From Oceanospirillaceae bacterium (GTDB lineage: Bacteria; Pseudomonadota; Gammaproteobacteria; Pseudomonadales; Balneatricaceae): DNA of 64,000 bases. Both the position numbers and the translations under genes were made by a program. Within the stretch, counting starts at the first letter, position 1. Each line of letters opens with the position of its first letter. The stretch spans positions 1-64,000 of the forward strand of contig JAPYOS010000006.1 in assembly GCA_029938085.1 (NCBI GenBank). Direction: 5' to 3'. This document shows positions 29,460 through 39,154 of this stretch, piece by piece. The notes under the pieces were generated by a model that made no database searches, was not told where the DNA came from, and was given only the letters and a program-made list of their open reading frames with translations.

Positions 29460-30286
29460 ATGCGTATCTGCCCTTCGTATACATGGGTTGCAGGTCCAGT
29501 CATGGACAGGTGATGACCAGGGCCTTGCCACTCAATGAGCAAGTCGCCGCCGGTCAGCTGTGCAGTAACCTTAGTATCTAATAACCCCTGTTGTTGGCCG
29601 GCCACTACCGCAGCACAGGCGCCTGTGCCGCAGGCCTTGGTTTCGCCAACGCCACGTTCGAATACACGTAACTTAATGTTTTGGCGGTCAAGGATTTGCA
29701 TAAACCCAATATTGGCTTGGTTGGCGAACCGCGGGTGATGTTCGAGCTTAGGCCCAAGTTCATGTACGGCTGCAGTGGTCACATCATCGACAATCAATAC
29801 GCAGTGGGGGTTGCCCATGGATACGGCCCCTATAGTGTAGTGTTGGCCGTCTTGTTCAATCGAGTAGCTAGGGGCTTGCTGGGGAGCATCAAACGGAATG
29901 GCGGCAGGAGACAAAATAGGTTCGCCCATGTCCACCGTTACTTGATGGTCGCCTTGCATGTGCAACACAATACGGCCATTGTTGGTTTGTACTGCAATTT
30001 CACGTTTGCCGGTTAAGCGTTGATCATGTACAAATTTGGCAAAGCAGCGCGCACCGTTGCCACAGTGTTCTACTTCGTTGCCGTCGGCATTAAAGATACG
30101 ATAACGAAAGTCCACATCGGGCGCTTGCGGTGTTTCCACCAATAGCAACTGATCAAAACCGATGCCGGTGTTGCGATCGCCCAAGCGGCGAATTTGTTCG
30201 GTGGATAAATGTGCTCTTTGGGTGATGAGATCAATCACCATAAAATCGTTACCCAAACCGTGCATTTTGGCAAAACGTAATAGCAT
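29456..30286 (-). CDS. dapF: Diaminopimelate epimerase DapF
   Basis: DapF converts LL- to meso-diaminopimelate for lysine and peptidoglycan. The 276-residue product begins [15 protein letters not shown] and has the two active-site cysteines in CGNGARCF and [16 protein letters not shown] lies about 10 bases upstream of the ATG at 30286, and that start leaves a normal 20-base gap from lysA; the longer in-frame start at 30340 would overlap it. Confidence 0.97.
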   Translation of the reverse strand: MLLRFAKMHGLGNDFMVIDLITQRAHLSTEQIRRLGDRNTGIGFDQLLLVETPQAPDVDFRYRIFNADGNEVEHCGNGARCFAKFVHDQRLTGKREIAVQTNNGRIVLHMQGDHQVTVDMGEPILSPAAIPFDAPQQAPSYSIEQDGQHYTIGAVSMGNPHCVLIVDDVTTAAVHELGPKLEHHPRFANQANIGFMQILDRQNIKLRVFERGVGETKACGTGACAAVVAGQQQGLLDTKVTAQLTGGDLLIEWQGPGHHLSMTGPATHVYEGQIRI

Positions 30287-30306
30287 TTTAGCCCCGTCCT
30301 TGTTGC

Positions 30307-31560
30307 TTATGTGGTTGGTAATAGGCGCTCTCGGGCCCATTGCTGTGATAATTTTTCGCGTTCACCAATGAGGTGAGACTGATTGCCATCCACCATCACT
30401 TCGGCTGCACGGTTGCGGCTGTTGTAGTTAGAGGCCATGCCAAAACCATAGGCACCCGAACTACATACGGCTAGCAGGTCTCCAGCCTCAATAGCGAGGT
30501 GGCGGTTTTTACCTAAAAAGTCGCCGGTTTCGCAAATAGGGCCCACAATGTCAAAGTCTTGCACGCTGGCTTTAGAGTTTAAGTCGGCAGGAATGATGTC
30601 TTGCCATGCACTGTATAGGGCAGGGCGAATGAGGTCATTCATGGCGGCGTCGACAATGGCAAAATACTTGTCATCATTGTTCTTAATGTATTCTACGTGG
30701 GTTAATAAAACCCCTGCATCGGCACAAATAGAGCGGCCAGGTTCAAATACCAAGGCTAAGTTGCGGGCACCAAGGTGGGTACGTACACGGGCAATAAAAT
30801 CGCTAATGGCGGGTGGCTGTTCGTCGCCATAACAGACACCAAGGCCTCCACCTAGGTCTAAGTGGGTAATGCCGATCCCTTGTTCTGCAAGGGTATCAAT
30901 TAATACAAACAAGCGATCCATGGCGTCTAGGTAGGGCTCAATTTGAGTGAGCTGCGAACCAATGTGGCAATCTACACCAATCACATTGATGTGGCTCATG
31001 GCGGTAGCTTGGGCATAGGCTGCTGGCGCTTGGTCGATGCCAATACCAAACTTGTTTTCTTTTAGACCGGTAGAAATGTAAGGGTGAGTTTTTGCATCCA
31101 CATCGGGGTTAATACGTAACGATATCGGTGCCACACAGTCCATACTGGCAGCAACACTTTGCAAGCGTACTAGCTCGGCTTCAGATTCTACATTAAAACA
31201 GTGGACGCCCACTTCTAATGCCCGTTGCATCTCGTGGGTTTGTTTGCCTACACCGGAGAATACAATTTTGTTGGGATCACCACCTGCCACTAGCACTCGC
31301 TCCAATTCGCCAATAGAAACGATGTCGAAACCGGCGCCAAGGCGCGCAAGCACATTCAGTACTGCAATGTTGCTGTTGGCCTTTACCGCGTAACACACTA
31401 AGTGGTCACAGCCTTCTAGGGCTTGGTTGTAGGCCGTGTAGTTACGTTCTAGGGTGTCTCGTGAGTAGACATAGGTGGGCGTGCCGTATTGCTGCGCCAG
31501 GCTAGCTACATCGATGTCTTCGGCAAACAACCGGTTGCTGCGGTATTCAAAATTATCCAT
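30307..31560 (-). CDS. lysA: Diaminopimelate decarboxylase LysA
   Basis: LysA decarboxylates meso-diaminopimelate to lysine using pyridoxal phosphate. The 417-residue product has the cofactor lysine in CYAVKANSN (about residue 61), HIGSQL, the glycine-rich [12 protein letters not shown] and CETGDFLGK near the C-terminus. It lies in the conserved lptM–lysA–dapF–DUF484–xerC order and starts 16 bases after the small lipoprotein gene. Confidence 0.97.
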   Translation of the reverse strand: MDNFEYRSNRLFAEDIDVASLAQQYGTPTYVYSRDTLERNYTAYNQALEGCDHLVCYAVKANSNIAVLNVLARLGAGFDIVSIGELERVLVAGGDPNKIVFSGVGKQTHEMQRALEVGVHCFNVESEAELVRLQSVAASMDCVAPISLRINPDVDAKTHPYISTGLKENKFGIGIDQAPAAYAQATAMSHINVIGVDCHIGSQLTQIEPYLDAMDRLFVLIDTLAEQGIGITHLDLGGGLGVCYGDEQPPAISDFIARVRTHLGARNLALVFEPGRSICADAGVLLTHVEYIKNNDDKYFAIVDAAMNDLIRPALYSAWQDIIPADLNSKASVQDFDIVGPICETGDFLGKNRHLAIEAGDLLAVCSSGAYGFGMASNYNSRNRAAEVMVDGNQSHLIGEREKLSQQWARERLLPTT

Positions 31561-31576
31561 GGTGTCGATGACTCGT

Positions 31577-31693
31577 TTAATGACTTGTGGTTGCTAGGGT
31601 GTCGGGTACATATAAGCTTCCCGCCTGACCACAGCTTGCCAAGCCTAAGGTCAAGTTGAGACAGAGTAGCGATAAACAAACCAATTTTTTCAC
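31577..31693 (-). CDS. lptM: LptM-like small lipoprotein
   Basis: This 38-residue gene starts at GTG 31693. The product has a basic start (MKKL), a hydrophobic stretch and lipobox L-A-S-C with the lipidated cysteine at residue 21, followed by CGQAGSLYVPD. This matches the short CG-x-x-G-x-LYxP signature of LptM/YifL (LppL), which assists the LPS translocon LptDE. The position directly upstream of lysA and divergent from cyaY is the family's usual place. The ribosome site is weak. Confidence 0.82.
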   Translation of the reverse strand: MKKLVCLSLLCLNLTLGLASCGQAGSLYVPDTLATTSH

Positions 31694-31738
31694 GTTGGCA
31701 CCCGCAGTGTTGTAATGTTAAGTGACTAATTAGCTACG

Positions 31739-31744
31739 ATTATA
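31739..31744 (-). promoter_or_regulatory. -10 element for lptM–lysA
   Basis: TATAAT on the minus strand lies 45 bases before the lptM GTG. The -35 region at 17 bases (AGTGTA) is poor. It falls in the divergent lptM/cyaY intergenic space. Confidence 0.35.
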
Positions 31745-31850
31745 CCCTTGAAACAGGCGTCTACACTAGCGCAGACACCGGCAATGGGTTACTTTGAACG
31801 CATATTAATCAACGGCCTTAATGACGAGGCCATTACCAAAAGTGAAATTC

Positions 31851-32189
31851 ATGAGTGAAGCGCAGTTCCACGAGCAGGTTGACGATTTATTTTTGCAGGT
31901 GGAAGAAATTCTAGATGAAGCAGAAAGTGATATTGACTACGTTAACACCAGTGGTTTACTCACCATTAGTTGTGAAAATGCGAGTCAAATTATATTGAGT
32001 CGCCAGCCGCCCTTAAGCCAAGTTTGGCTGGCGTGTTTGGCAGGCGGCTTGCACTTTGAACAAAAGCAAGACAGCTGGCGCTTAACCACTGACAATAGCC
32101 AAACTTTAGGCCAATGCCTGGCCCAGGCACTACAAGACCAAGCGCAAGAGCGCTTTGACTGCAGTGCCTTAGATGTATTGCCAGCCTAA
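31851..32189 (+). CDS. cyaY: Frataxin-like iron-sulfur assembly protein CyaY
   Basis: CyaY is the bacterial frataxin, an iron-binding modulator of IscS-dependent Fe-S assembly. The 112-residue product has the acidic first helix (EQVDDLFLQVEEILDEAESDID) as a region at residues 8-29, followed by strands with LTISCENASQIILSRQPPLSQVWLA as a region near 35-60. ATG 31851 gives the usual length; the in-frame start at 31821 adds ten atypical residues. The gene is adjacent to the lptM–lysA locus, as in E. coli. Confidence 0.92.
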   Translation: MSEAQFHEQVDDLFLQVEEILDEAESDIDYVNTSGLLTISCENASQIILSRQPPLSQVWLACLAGGLHFEQKQDSWRLTTDNSQTLGQCLAQALQDQAQERFDCSALDVLPA

Positions 32190-32201
32190 GCTATAGCTGG
32201 C
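32180..32201. terminator. Hairpin between convergent cyaY and argH
   Basis: GCCAGC (32180-32185) and GCTGGC (32196-32201) can pair around a 10-base loop that contains the cyaY stop. There is no T-run, so a terminator role is tentative. Confidence 0.3.
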
Positions 32202-33600
32202 GGCTGCTGACTAGGGCAAGCGCCCGGTCTGCCGCTGCCAATACCTGCTTAGGCGCTGTGCCACCGATGTGATCGCGGGCACTTACCGAGCCGTCTAAGG
32301 TCAGTACATCAAACACGTCAGCGGTGATCAGGTCGCTAAAGGTTTGTAATTCAGACAAGCTCATTTCACTCAGGTCGTTGCCAGTAGCCAGGCCATGGGC
32401 AACGGACTTGCCAACCACTTCATGGGCGTCACGGAATGCTAAGCCTTTACCTACCAAGTAATCGGCTAAATCAGTTGCGGTGGCAAACCCCTTAAGCGCA
32501 GCAGCGCGCATTTGATCACGCTTGGGCACTAAGGCTGGCACCATGTCGGCATAGGCGCGTAAGCAACCTTTGACCGTATCAATGGTATCAAACAACGGTT
32601 CTTTGTCTTCTTGGTTGTCTTTGTTATAGGTGAGCGGTTGGCCTTTCATCAAGGTTAATAAACAAATGAGGTGGCCATTGACGCGGCCGGTCTTGCCTCG
32701 TACTAATTCAGGTACGTCTGGATTTTTCTTCTGCGGCATGATGGATGAGCCAGTACAGAAGCGATCCGGTAAGTCGATAAAATCAAACTGTACTGAGGTC
32801 CACAGAATCAGTTCTTCTGAGGCGCGGGATAAGTGCATTAATATAAGGCTTGCTGCAGCACAAAATTCAATGGCAAAATCGCGGTCACTCACAGAGTCTA
32901 GTGAGTTCTCTGTGGGCCGATCAAAACCTAACAACTTGCTGGTCATGTGTCGATCTATAGGATAACTCGTGCCGGCCAAAGCCGCCGCACCCAAAGGCGA
33001 AATGTTAAGGCGTTTACGCAAGTCTTGTAGGCGTTCGTAGTCGCGCTGCAGCATTTCGTTCCAAGCCAATACATGGTGGCCAAAGGTCACGGGTTGTGCT
33101 GTTTGTAAGTGTGTAAAGCCGGGCATGATAGTGGCATTTTCGGCCTTGGCTTGGCCGATAAAGCCCATCTGTAAGCGACTGATTTCACTACAAATAAGGT
33201 CGATTTCATCACGTAAATAAAGGCGAATATCGGTGGCTACCTGGTCGTTGCGAGAGCGACCTGTGTGGAGCTTCTTGCCGGCCATGCCAATCTTTGCGGT
33301 GAGGGCTGCTTCGATGTTCATGTGTACATCTTCGAGGGCCACGGACCAGGTGAAGTCGCCGCGTTCAATCTCGATACGAATCTCTTCCAAGCCGCGTAAA
33401 ATATCATCACACTCTTGCTGCGTTAATACTCCCACATGGGTGAGCATTTTGGCATGTGCTACTGAACCTTGAATGTCTTGGCGGTACATGCGTTGGTCAA
33501 AGTCCACTGATGCCGTAAAACGGGCCACAAAGGCATCGGTAGGCTCACTAAAGCGGCCTCCCCATTGTTGGTTTGTGGCAGTCTCGTTAGTTTGGCTCAT
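32191..33600 (-). CDS. argH: Argininosuccinate lyase ArgH
   Basis: ArgH cleaves argininosuccinate to arginine and fumarate, the last step of arginine synthesis. The 469-residue product opens with [19 protein letters not shown] and has the fumarase/aspartase signature [12 protein letters not shown] near residue 285. Length and motifs are standard. In pseudomonads argH usually lies beside hemC; here it is convergent with cyaY and about 20 kb from hemC. Confidence 0.97.
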   Translation of the reverse strand: MSQTNETATNQQWGGRFSEPTDAFVARFTASVDFDQRMYRQDIQGSVAHAKMLTHVGVLTQQECDDILRGLEEIRIEIERGDFTWSVALEDVHMNIEAALTAKIGMAGKKLHTGRSRNDQVATDIRLYLRDEIDLICSEISRLQMGFIGQAKAENATIMPGFTHLQTAQPVTFGHHVLAWNEMLQRDYERLQDLRKRLNISPLGAAALAGTSYPIDRHMTSKLLGFDRPTENSLDSVSDRDFAIEFCAAASLILMHLSRASEELILWTSVQFDFIDLPDRFCTGSSIMPQKKNPDVPELVRGKTGRVNGHLICLLTLMKGQPLTYNKDNQEDKEPLFDTIDTVKGCLRAYADMVPALVPKRDQMRAAALKGFATATDLADYLVGKGLAFRDAHEVVGKSVAHGLATGNDLSEMSLSELQTFSDLITADVFDVLTLDGSVSARDHIGGTAPKQVLAAADRALALVSSRQL

Positions 33601-33736
33601 GGGTGTTCCTGTTGGTTTGTGGGGGCGATAGTAGGTCTCTATTTTAACGAGGAGTCTGGTGTATAAGCAAGCGCTTATCGGCCGCAGGTCAAAGGTATAA
33701 TTGGCTGGCTTGCGTTGGCCTCAATTGAATGACGCA

Positions 33737-33751
33737 CCTGTTAGAAACAGG
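33737..33751. promoter_or_regulatory. Short perfect palindrome upstream of the SNase-like gene
   Basis: CCTGTT and AACAGG flank AGA as a perfect inverted repeat about 40 bases before the gene start. It could be an operator or a hairpin. It is not a standard LexA box because the half sites are only five bases apart rather than eight. Confidence 0.3.
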
Positions 33752-33789
33752 CTATGCTATATGATCACACAGGGTGCGAGTAAGTGGAC

Positions 33790-34677
33790 ATGAATAACAA
33801 ATTAATAAGGCGAATGGTTGAGGTTTGTTGCGTGTTTTTGGCGCTAGCCAATGTGCCTGCGGTATCAGCGCAGTGTTTGGCTTTGTCGGAGCAACAAATG
33901 CTGCGAGCATCTGCGTGGCAGGGAGAGCCTGAAGTGGGTCATATTTATAAGGTGCAGCGTTGGTATGTGCAGGATGGCGATAGTCTCAGTTTGGCTCATG
34001 GCCATCGCTTGCGATTGGGGCAGGTTAATACCACCGAGATGGCTCATGAATCACGCCCAGAGCAACCCTATGCACAGCAGGCTAGGGATCAACTGGAGCA
34101 GCAGTTAGCGCGGCAAAGCGAGATTTATTTGCGTTTGTTGCCCAAGACTAAAGACCGTTACGACCGGTGGTTAGTAAAAATTTATGATGGCGCCGGTTTA
34201 AGTGCCGAGGTGTTTCTTGTGGCCCGCGGTTTAGCCTACGTGGTGAGTATGGACGCACGAGGTGCTGAGGATTGTTTATGGCAGCATGAGGCGAGTGCGC
34301 GTAAGCAAGGCTTGGGTATTTGGCGCACGGCGATGTCGTCTGTGTATCAAGCGGCCGATTTAACCTCCAAGCAAGGTGGGTTTATGCGTATGAGGGGTGT
34401 GGTGGGGGATATCAATGAAAGCCAGCACCACTGGTATATTGGTTTCGGTGGCCAAGCGGGCATTAAAATAGACAAACAGTTGCTCGCAGGCTCGCCGTTA
34501 AAACTCAACAGCCGCCAACAGTTACAACCATGGGTTGGGCAAACCATTGTCGCAAGGGGTTGGTTGTCGTGGCGTAAGCTGAGTAAAAAACAACGTCAAA
34601 AGGGTTATTTGTCGGGTTTGATGAGCGTCTATAATTTAGACATGCTGGAGCAGGCTCCAGCACTCAGCGGGCTTTAA
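33790..34677 (+). CDS. Secreted thermonuclease (SNase-like) protein
   Basis: The 295-residue protein has a signal peptide (residues 1-28, VPAVSA before Q) and an SNase-like domain. The staphylococcal nuclease catalytic residues are all seen: R and E in LRLGQVNTTE and R in KDRYDRW. A C-terminal part of about 120 residues (RMRGVVGDINESQHHWYIGF onward) resembles an OB-fold-type extension of unknown role. It probably degrades nucleic acid outside the cytoplasm. ATG 33790 was preferred to GTG 33784. Its stop overlaps that of mrcA. Confidence 0.82.
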   Translation: MNNKLIRRMVEVCCVFLALANVPAVSAQCLALSEQQMLRASAWQGEPEVGHIYKVQRWYVQDGDSLSLAHGHRLRLGQVNTTEMAHESRPEQPYAQQARDQLEQQLARQSEIYLRLLPKTKDRYDRWLVKIYDGAGLSAEVFLVARGLAYVVSMDARGAEDCLWQHEASARKQGLGIWRTAMSSVYQAADLTSKQGGFMRMRGVVGDINESQHHWYIGFGGQAGIKIDKQLLAGSPLKLNSRQQLQPWVGQTIVARGWLSWRKLSKKQRQKGYLSGLMSVYNLDMLEQAPALSGL

Positions 34678-37208
34678 AAAACCTGCTCGGGTGCCGCTTC
34701 TTGGAGGCTAGCATTGTCGGTGGATTGGTTGTTTTTAGGTAGCGCCATTTGTATAGGCGTGCGCTCTTCGCGAAAAATTTCTTCTAACGATGTGGTGTCT
34801 TCTGGCCGGGCTAACTCACCTGTGGCTTGGTCGATTTTTATGGTCACCATGCCGTCCGGTTGGGTGCGCTGGTGTTCTGGTGTGCCTTCTAGGGCCACAC
34901 GCATGAAATCAATCCAAATAGGCAGTGCAGCGGTGCTACCAAATTCGTTTCTGCCTAAGGTTTTTGGTTGGTCAAACCCAACCCATGTCGTGGCTACCAT
35001 GGAATCAACGTAGCCCGAAAACCACGCGTCTTTCTGGTCGTTGGTAGTGCCCGTTTTACCCGCTAAATCATTCCTTTCTAGTTTTTGCGCTTTACGCGCC
35101 GTGCCTTTTTTAACTACATCTTGAAGGATGGTGTGCATGATGTAATTGACGCGCTCATCCATAATGCGTGGGGCAATGGGGAGCGCGGTGGTGGGCCGAT
35201 TATTGCTGCTCAATAAGGCATCCTGCGCAGCTTGTTGGTCGGCATCTTCTTGGTCGATGGCTTCGTCTAGGGCAATGATGGCGCCGTTATCAATGATGGT
35301 TGCCTGTGGTTCAGGCGGATTTTCTAAATTCACTGTATCGGTTGCGCGTACATAGTCACAGTTGGCGCATACCGTGGTGGGCTCGGCTTGATACAACACC
35401 TTGCCAAAACTGTCTTCAATACGCTCGATAAAATAGGGCGTGACTTGGTAGCCTTGGTTGGCAATGCTGGCATAAGCAGTGGCTACATCGATAGGTGGCA
35501 CGCTGGCACTGCCTAAGGCAAGGGACAAATTGCGAGGTAATTGTTCTGGTTTAAAGCCAAACCGACTGGCGTAGTCGATTGCCGACTTGATGCCGATTTC
35601 GCGCAGAATGCGAATCGAAACTAAGTTGCGCGATTTATATAAGGCTTTACGCAGGCGCGTGGGGCCAAAAAATTTGCCGCTATAGTTTTCTGGTCGCCAT
35701 GAATCTTCCAAACTTGCGTCGGCAAACACCACCGGGGCATCGTTAATTAAGGTGGCGGCCGTAAAGTCTTGTTCTAGGGCAGCGGAATAGATAAAGGGTT
35801 TAAAGTTTGAGCCAGGCTGACGTAAGGCTTGTGTGGCGCGGTTAAATTTACTGTGTAGGTATTCAAAGCCACCCACCAAAGCGATCATAGCGCCGTCTTG
35901 TGGATCCAGGGCGATGAGCGCACCTTGAGCGTCGGGCACTTGTGATAAATACCAAACACTAGGGTCAGAATAAGCCTGCCGTACACGAATTTGGTCGCCC
36001 ACGGTGAGGATGTCACTTATTTGTTCGGGTTTAGGGCCTAAGTGGTCGATGGCAATACGGGGGCGGATCCAACTCATGTCGCTAAATTGGATGGTGGCGG
36101 TGACGCCATAGCGCATGATTAAATTGGCCGAATCTTCGTTGAGCTGCTGCACAATAGCGGGCTGCAGTGGGCCGAATACTGGGATGCGATTGAGAATGCG
36201 TTCGGCTTCTTCGGTGGCTAAGTCGGCACCGTGGTTTATTTCAATGCCCCTAAAACCGTGGCGTCGATCGTAAGCCAGCAGGCCTTTTTGTACGGCCAGT
36301 TGTGCGGCGTCCTGCAGGCGACTGTCGATGGTGGTATAGACCCGATATCCGCCGGTGTACACATCTTCTATGGGGAAGGTGTCAAACAGTTCTTGGCGCA
36401 CCATTTCCGCGACGTAGGATGCCGAAGTTTCTGGTTTAAGGCTGTGATGGCGGGCAATAATCGGGGTGGCAATGGCGTCATCATGTTGCTGCTGATGGAT
36501 ATAGCCGAGCTTTAACATGCGACCTAAAATCCAATTGCGGCGTATTTTGGAACGTGCTGGATTGGAAATTGGATTGTATTTTGATGGTGCCTTATACAGA
36601 CCCGCTAACATGGCTAGTTGGGGTAATTCTAATTCGCTAATCGAGCGTCCGTAATACACGGCAGAGGCTGCTTCGATGCCATACGAGCGGTGGCCCATAA
36701 ACATCTTATTGAAGTACATTTCTAGAATTTGGTCTTTACTGAGTTGCTGCTCAATCTGAAATGACAATAATATTTCGTTAAATTTGCGGATGAAGGTTTG
36801 GTCTAGCGTTAATAGATAATTACGCGCCACCTGCATGGTGAGGGTACTGCCACCGCCTTGGATTTTACCGCCCGCTTGAACCATTCGTACTGCTGCACGC
36901 AACAAACCTTTGGGGTCGACGCCGTAATGGCTGTAATAGTTTTCGTCTTCTGCAGAAATTAGCGCGTTGATGTAGTCCTGCGGCACTTGATCGATCCGTA
37001 AAGGGATGCGGCGTTGCTCACCGAATTCTGAAATTAGCTTGCCATCACGGCTCATCACTCGCAATGGGGTCTGTAGGTGATAGTCCTTGAGGGCACTGAC
37101 ATCGGGTAACCGAGGGATCAGATAAAACCAAGTAAACGCCCCTATCAGTAAAGCACAGAGAGTGCCGAGGATGAATCCCCATTTAAACAGGCGGCGTACA
37201 AATGTCAT
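34674..37208 (-). CDS. mrcA: Penicillin-binding protein 1A (bifunctional murein synthase)
   Basis: PBP1A polymerises and cross-links peptidoglycan. The 844-residue product has an N-terminal anchor (residues 8-30), a transglycosylase domain (SAEDENYYSHYGVD, GGGSTLTMQVARN) and a transpeptidase domain with SxxK (GSNFKPF), SRN and KTGTTND. The extra region between GT and TP domains fits the OB-like domain of gammaproteobacterial PBP1A. ATG 37208 is the normal start; the in-frame extension to 37352 runs into the divergent pil gene and is not supported. Confidence 0.96.
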   Translation of the reverse strand: MTFVRRLFKWGFILGTLCALLIGAFTWFYLIPRLPDVSALKDYHLQTPLRVMSRDGKLISEFGEQRRIPLRIDQVPQDYINALISAEDENYYSHYGVDPKGLLRAAVRMVQAGGKIQGGGSTLTMQVARNYLLTLDQTFIRKFNEILLSFQIEQQLSKDQILEMYFNKMFMGHRSYGIEAASAVYYGRSISELELPQLAMLAGLYKAPSKYNPISNPARSKIRRNWILGRMLKLGYIHQQQHDDAIATPIIARHHSLKPETSASYVAEMVRQELFDTFPIEDVYTGGYRVYTTIDSRLQDAAQLAVQKGLLAYDRRHGFRGIEINHGADLATEEAERILNRIPVFGPLQPAIVQQLNEDSANLIMRYGVTATIQFSDMSWIRPRIAIDHLGPKPEQISDILTVGDQIRVRQAYSDPSVWYLSQVPDAQGALIALDPQDGAMIALVGGFEYLHSKFNRATQALRQPGSNFKPFIYSAALEQDFTAATLINDAPVVFADASLEDSWRPENYSGKFFGPTRLRKALYKSRNLVSIRILREIGIKSAIDYASRFGFKPEQLPRNLSLALGSASVPPIDVATAYASIANQGYQVTPYFIERIEDSFGKVLYQAEPTTVCANCDYVRATDTVNLENPPEPQATIIDNGAIIALDEAIDQEDADQQAAQDALLSSNNRPTTALPIAPRIMDERVNYIMHTILQDVVKKGTARKAQKLERNDLAGKTGTTNDQKDAWFSGYVDSMVATTWVGFDQPKTLGRNEFGSTAALPIWIDFMRVALEGTPEHQRTQPDGMVTIKIDQATGELARPEDTTSLEEIFREERTPIQMALPKNNQSTDNASLQEAAPEQVF

Positions 37209-37286
37209 GCTATGCTTAAGCTCAAGACGGAAAAGAATCGAAAGTATATAAGATATATTTAGTTTCGCCACCCATGGATGGGAATT

Positions 37287-37952
37287 ATGTTGAAGCAATT
37301 GAGTAAGCGCATCGTTAGCTCCGTGTCTCTTGGCCTTGATTGGCAAGCGCAAAACTTGCGCTTGGTGCTATTGCAGCCACCTAAAAACCCACCCGATACC
37401 CAAGGGCCGCCTCTTTGTTTGGGCCAATGGTCGGTGCCAATACCCCCGCTTGAATCCTTTGACCCACTTGCTGAGGCAGAGTGTTCTGCTTGGTTTCGAT
37501 GCCTTAGGCAAATTAATGACCTTGTGGGCCAGCGGCACTTGTTGGTTAACGTCGGCTTGCCAAAAGGGTATTTCACTTGGCTGCATGGTCCACAACTGCA
37601 GTTCACACAGGCCCATAAGCCACGCCTTTGGCATCAAACTATTGTTAACAGCCAAATTAAGCAACAGCTAGCGTATCAACGCTGGGCGGCAGAAAAGCTT
37701 AACCTCGATGCCTCAAGTGTGTTGGTAGAGCACTTGCAGCTGGCCCCGGCGCTAACTATGTTGCTGGTGCTTAATACCCATTATGCACGCCCGGTTGAGA
37801 ACCTCTTAGCCAATCTGCAAGCGGTGATTGTCACCACCCTGGAAGCTAGCCTAGAGCCGCTGGTGTTGAGCTGTGTGCAATGCCCTAACGAGGTCGGTGC
37901 AGATAGCTCCATGGCGTGGTGGTTGGCGCAAAAATGCTGGAGTAAGGCATGA
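37287..37952 (+). CDS. HofM/PilM-like pilus assembly protein (short)
   Basis: The 221-residue product is in the place where PilM or HofM normally starts the pilMNOPQ/hofMNOPQ cluster, divergent from PBP1A. Its N-terminus (SLGLDWQAQNLRLVLL) resembles the start of the actin-like PilM fold, but it is shorter than PilM (about 350) and slightly shorter than HofM (about 260). Similarity beyond the first strands is weak, so the assignment is mainly positional. Its stop overlaps the next start as ATGA. Confidence 0.62.
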   Translation: MLKQLSKRIVSSVSLGLDWQAQNLRLVLLQPPKNPPDTQGPPLCLGQWSVPIPPLESFDPLAEAECSAWFRCLRQINDLVGQRHLLVNVGLPKGYFTWLHGPQLQFTQAHKPRLWHQTIVNSQIKQQLAYQRWAAEKLNLDASSVLVEHLQLAPALTMLLVLNTHYARPVENLLANLQAVIVTTLEASLEPLVLSCVQCPNEVGADSSMAWWLAQKCWSKA

Positions 37953-39154
37953 TAATGTGGCGTCAACCTCGGCCCAACGAGGCCAATTTTTTGCCGTGGT
38001 TTCAACAACTTCTGTTAGCGCAGCGACGCCAGCGCTATACCATGCTGGCCTTGGGTTTAATCGTTAGCCTACTGTTGCTGGCGTCGGTGGGGTGGCAGTA
38101 CGCCGGTTGGCGGCAGGCAGTGTCTCAAACCCATGATGTTTTGCACGCCGGGCATTTGTACCTTCATCAACAACAGCAAAACACTTGGTTAACAATGCGT
38201 GAAACGCAACAGGCCCAGCGCAATGCTTCAGTCACTCAAGGGCTGCAACATAAGGCGTGGTTACCCGCGCTGGAGCTGGCCACTTTGGTAACCAAACTGT
38301 CAGATGCCCAGCAGCTCACGCGTTGGCGCTGGACGCAGCTGAAGGGGCAGGCTGGGCGTGTAGAATTTGAGCTGAGCCGGATGCAAGCTTGGCAACCTTG
38401 GTGGCAAACCTGGATACAAGCTAGGCCGAATTCTAAGGTCTTGGCCTTAAATGCGCAGCCCCACGGTATTGGCTTACGGGTGCAGTACCAGGTAATTCAT
38501 GACTCTGTGGCCGCAATGCCTAACCAAACCCTCGATTCATTGGCGCTGAGGCCTGATCCAATGAAGCATAATTTAGCAGCTGTTGCAGCAGAGAACATGG
38601 TGCAACAGCTGTCCCACTTATCCTCGTCAGTGGAGCTGTCGGCGGCACAGGATAGCCTACAGCTCACGGCGCAGTTACCAGTTTCTCAATGGCGGGCACT
38701 CGCTCCGGTGCCTAACGGTGTCGGTTGGACACTCACTGAGTTGTCTTTAGTGTCTGCTTCTTCAGGTCTATGGGACTTGGCAATGAGCTGGCAGGCCGAC
38801 CCGTTGGGACCAGACTTGGGCGATCACAACAGGCCGCTTTCCTTGGCTCAACAGTGGGCCATAGGTTTGGCCTTTGATCAATTTTCTGGGCCGTTTAAGC
38901 AGCTAGAAAACGTGACTACAAAGAGCATTGTGCCTCAACCGACTTGGCGCTTTGCTGGTTATAGTCAGCAAGCTAACAAGGGGGCCTTGGTGTGGCTTCG
39001 GCAGGTCGCTAACGGCACGGTGAAACGCTTGAAGCTAGGTCAGGCTGTGGGGCCTTGGCGGTTGATCGGAGCTAATGCGCAGCAAGTGACCTTGCAGCAG
39101 GGTAAGCAGCAATGGGTGTTGCAGCGTCAGTGTGTAACGGGGGTGTGCCCATGA
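37949..39154 (+). CDS. PilN/PilO/PilP-like fused pilus alignment protein
   Basis: The 401-residue protein fills the gap between the PilM-like and PilQ-like genes, where three genes are normal. The N-terminal third looks like PilN/HofN: one transmembrane helix (about residues 33-53) and a coiled stretch rich in Q. The middle resembles a PilO/HofO-type domain. The last 80 residues (WRFAGYSQQANKGALVWLRQ onward) resemble PilP/GspC-type domains. In E. coli the separate HofN, O and P total about 460 residues. The fusion reading is inference from length, order and weak similarity. Confidence 0.6.
   Translation: MIMWRQPRPNEANFLPWFQQLLLAQRRQRYTMLALGLIVSLLLLASVGWQYAGWRQAVSQTHDVLHAGHLYLHQQQQNTWLTMRETQQAQRNASVTQGLQHKAWLPALELATLVTKLSDAQQLTRWRWTQLKGQAGRVEFELSRMQAWQPWWQTWIQARPNSKVLALNAQPHGIGLRVQYQVIHDSVAAMPNQTLDSLALRPDPMKHNLAAVAAENMVQQLSHLSSSVELSAAQDSLQLTAQLPVSQWRALAPVPNGVGWTLTELSLVSASSGLWDLAMSWQADPLGPDLGDHNRPLSLAQQWAIGLAFDQFSGPFKQLENVTTKSIVPQPTWRFAGYSQQANKGALVWLRQVANGTVKRLKLGQAVGPWRLIGANAQQVTLQQGKQQWVLQRQCVTGVCP

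Noticed and set aside
33737-33751. LexA/SOS box upstream of the SNase-like gene
   Set aside because: CTGT and ACAG half sites are separated by five bases rather than the eight needed.
37209-37352. 48-residue N-terminal extension of PBP1A
   Set aside because: It would overlap the divergent pil gene and add soluble residues before the normal membrane anchor.
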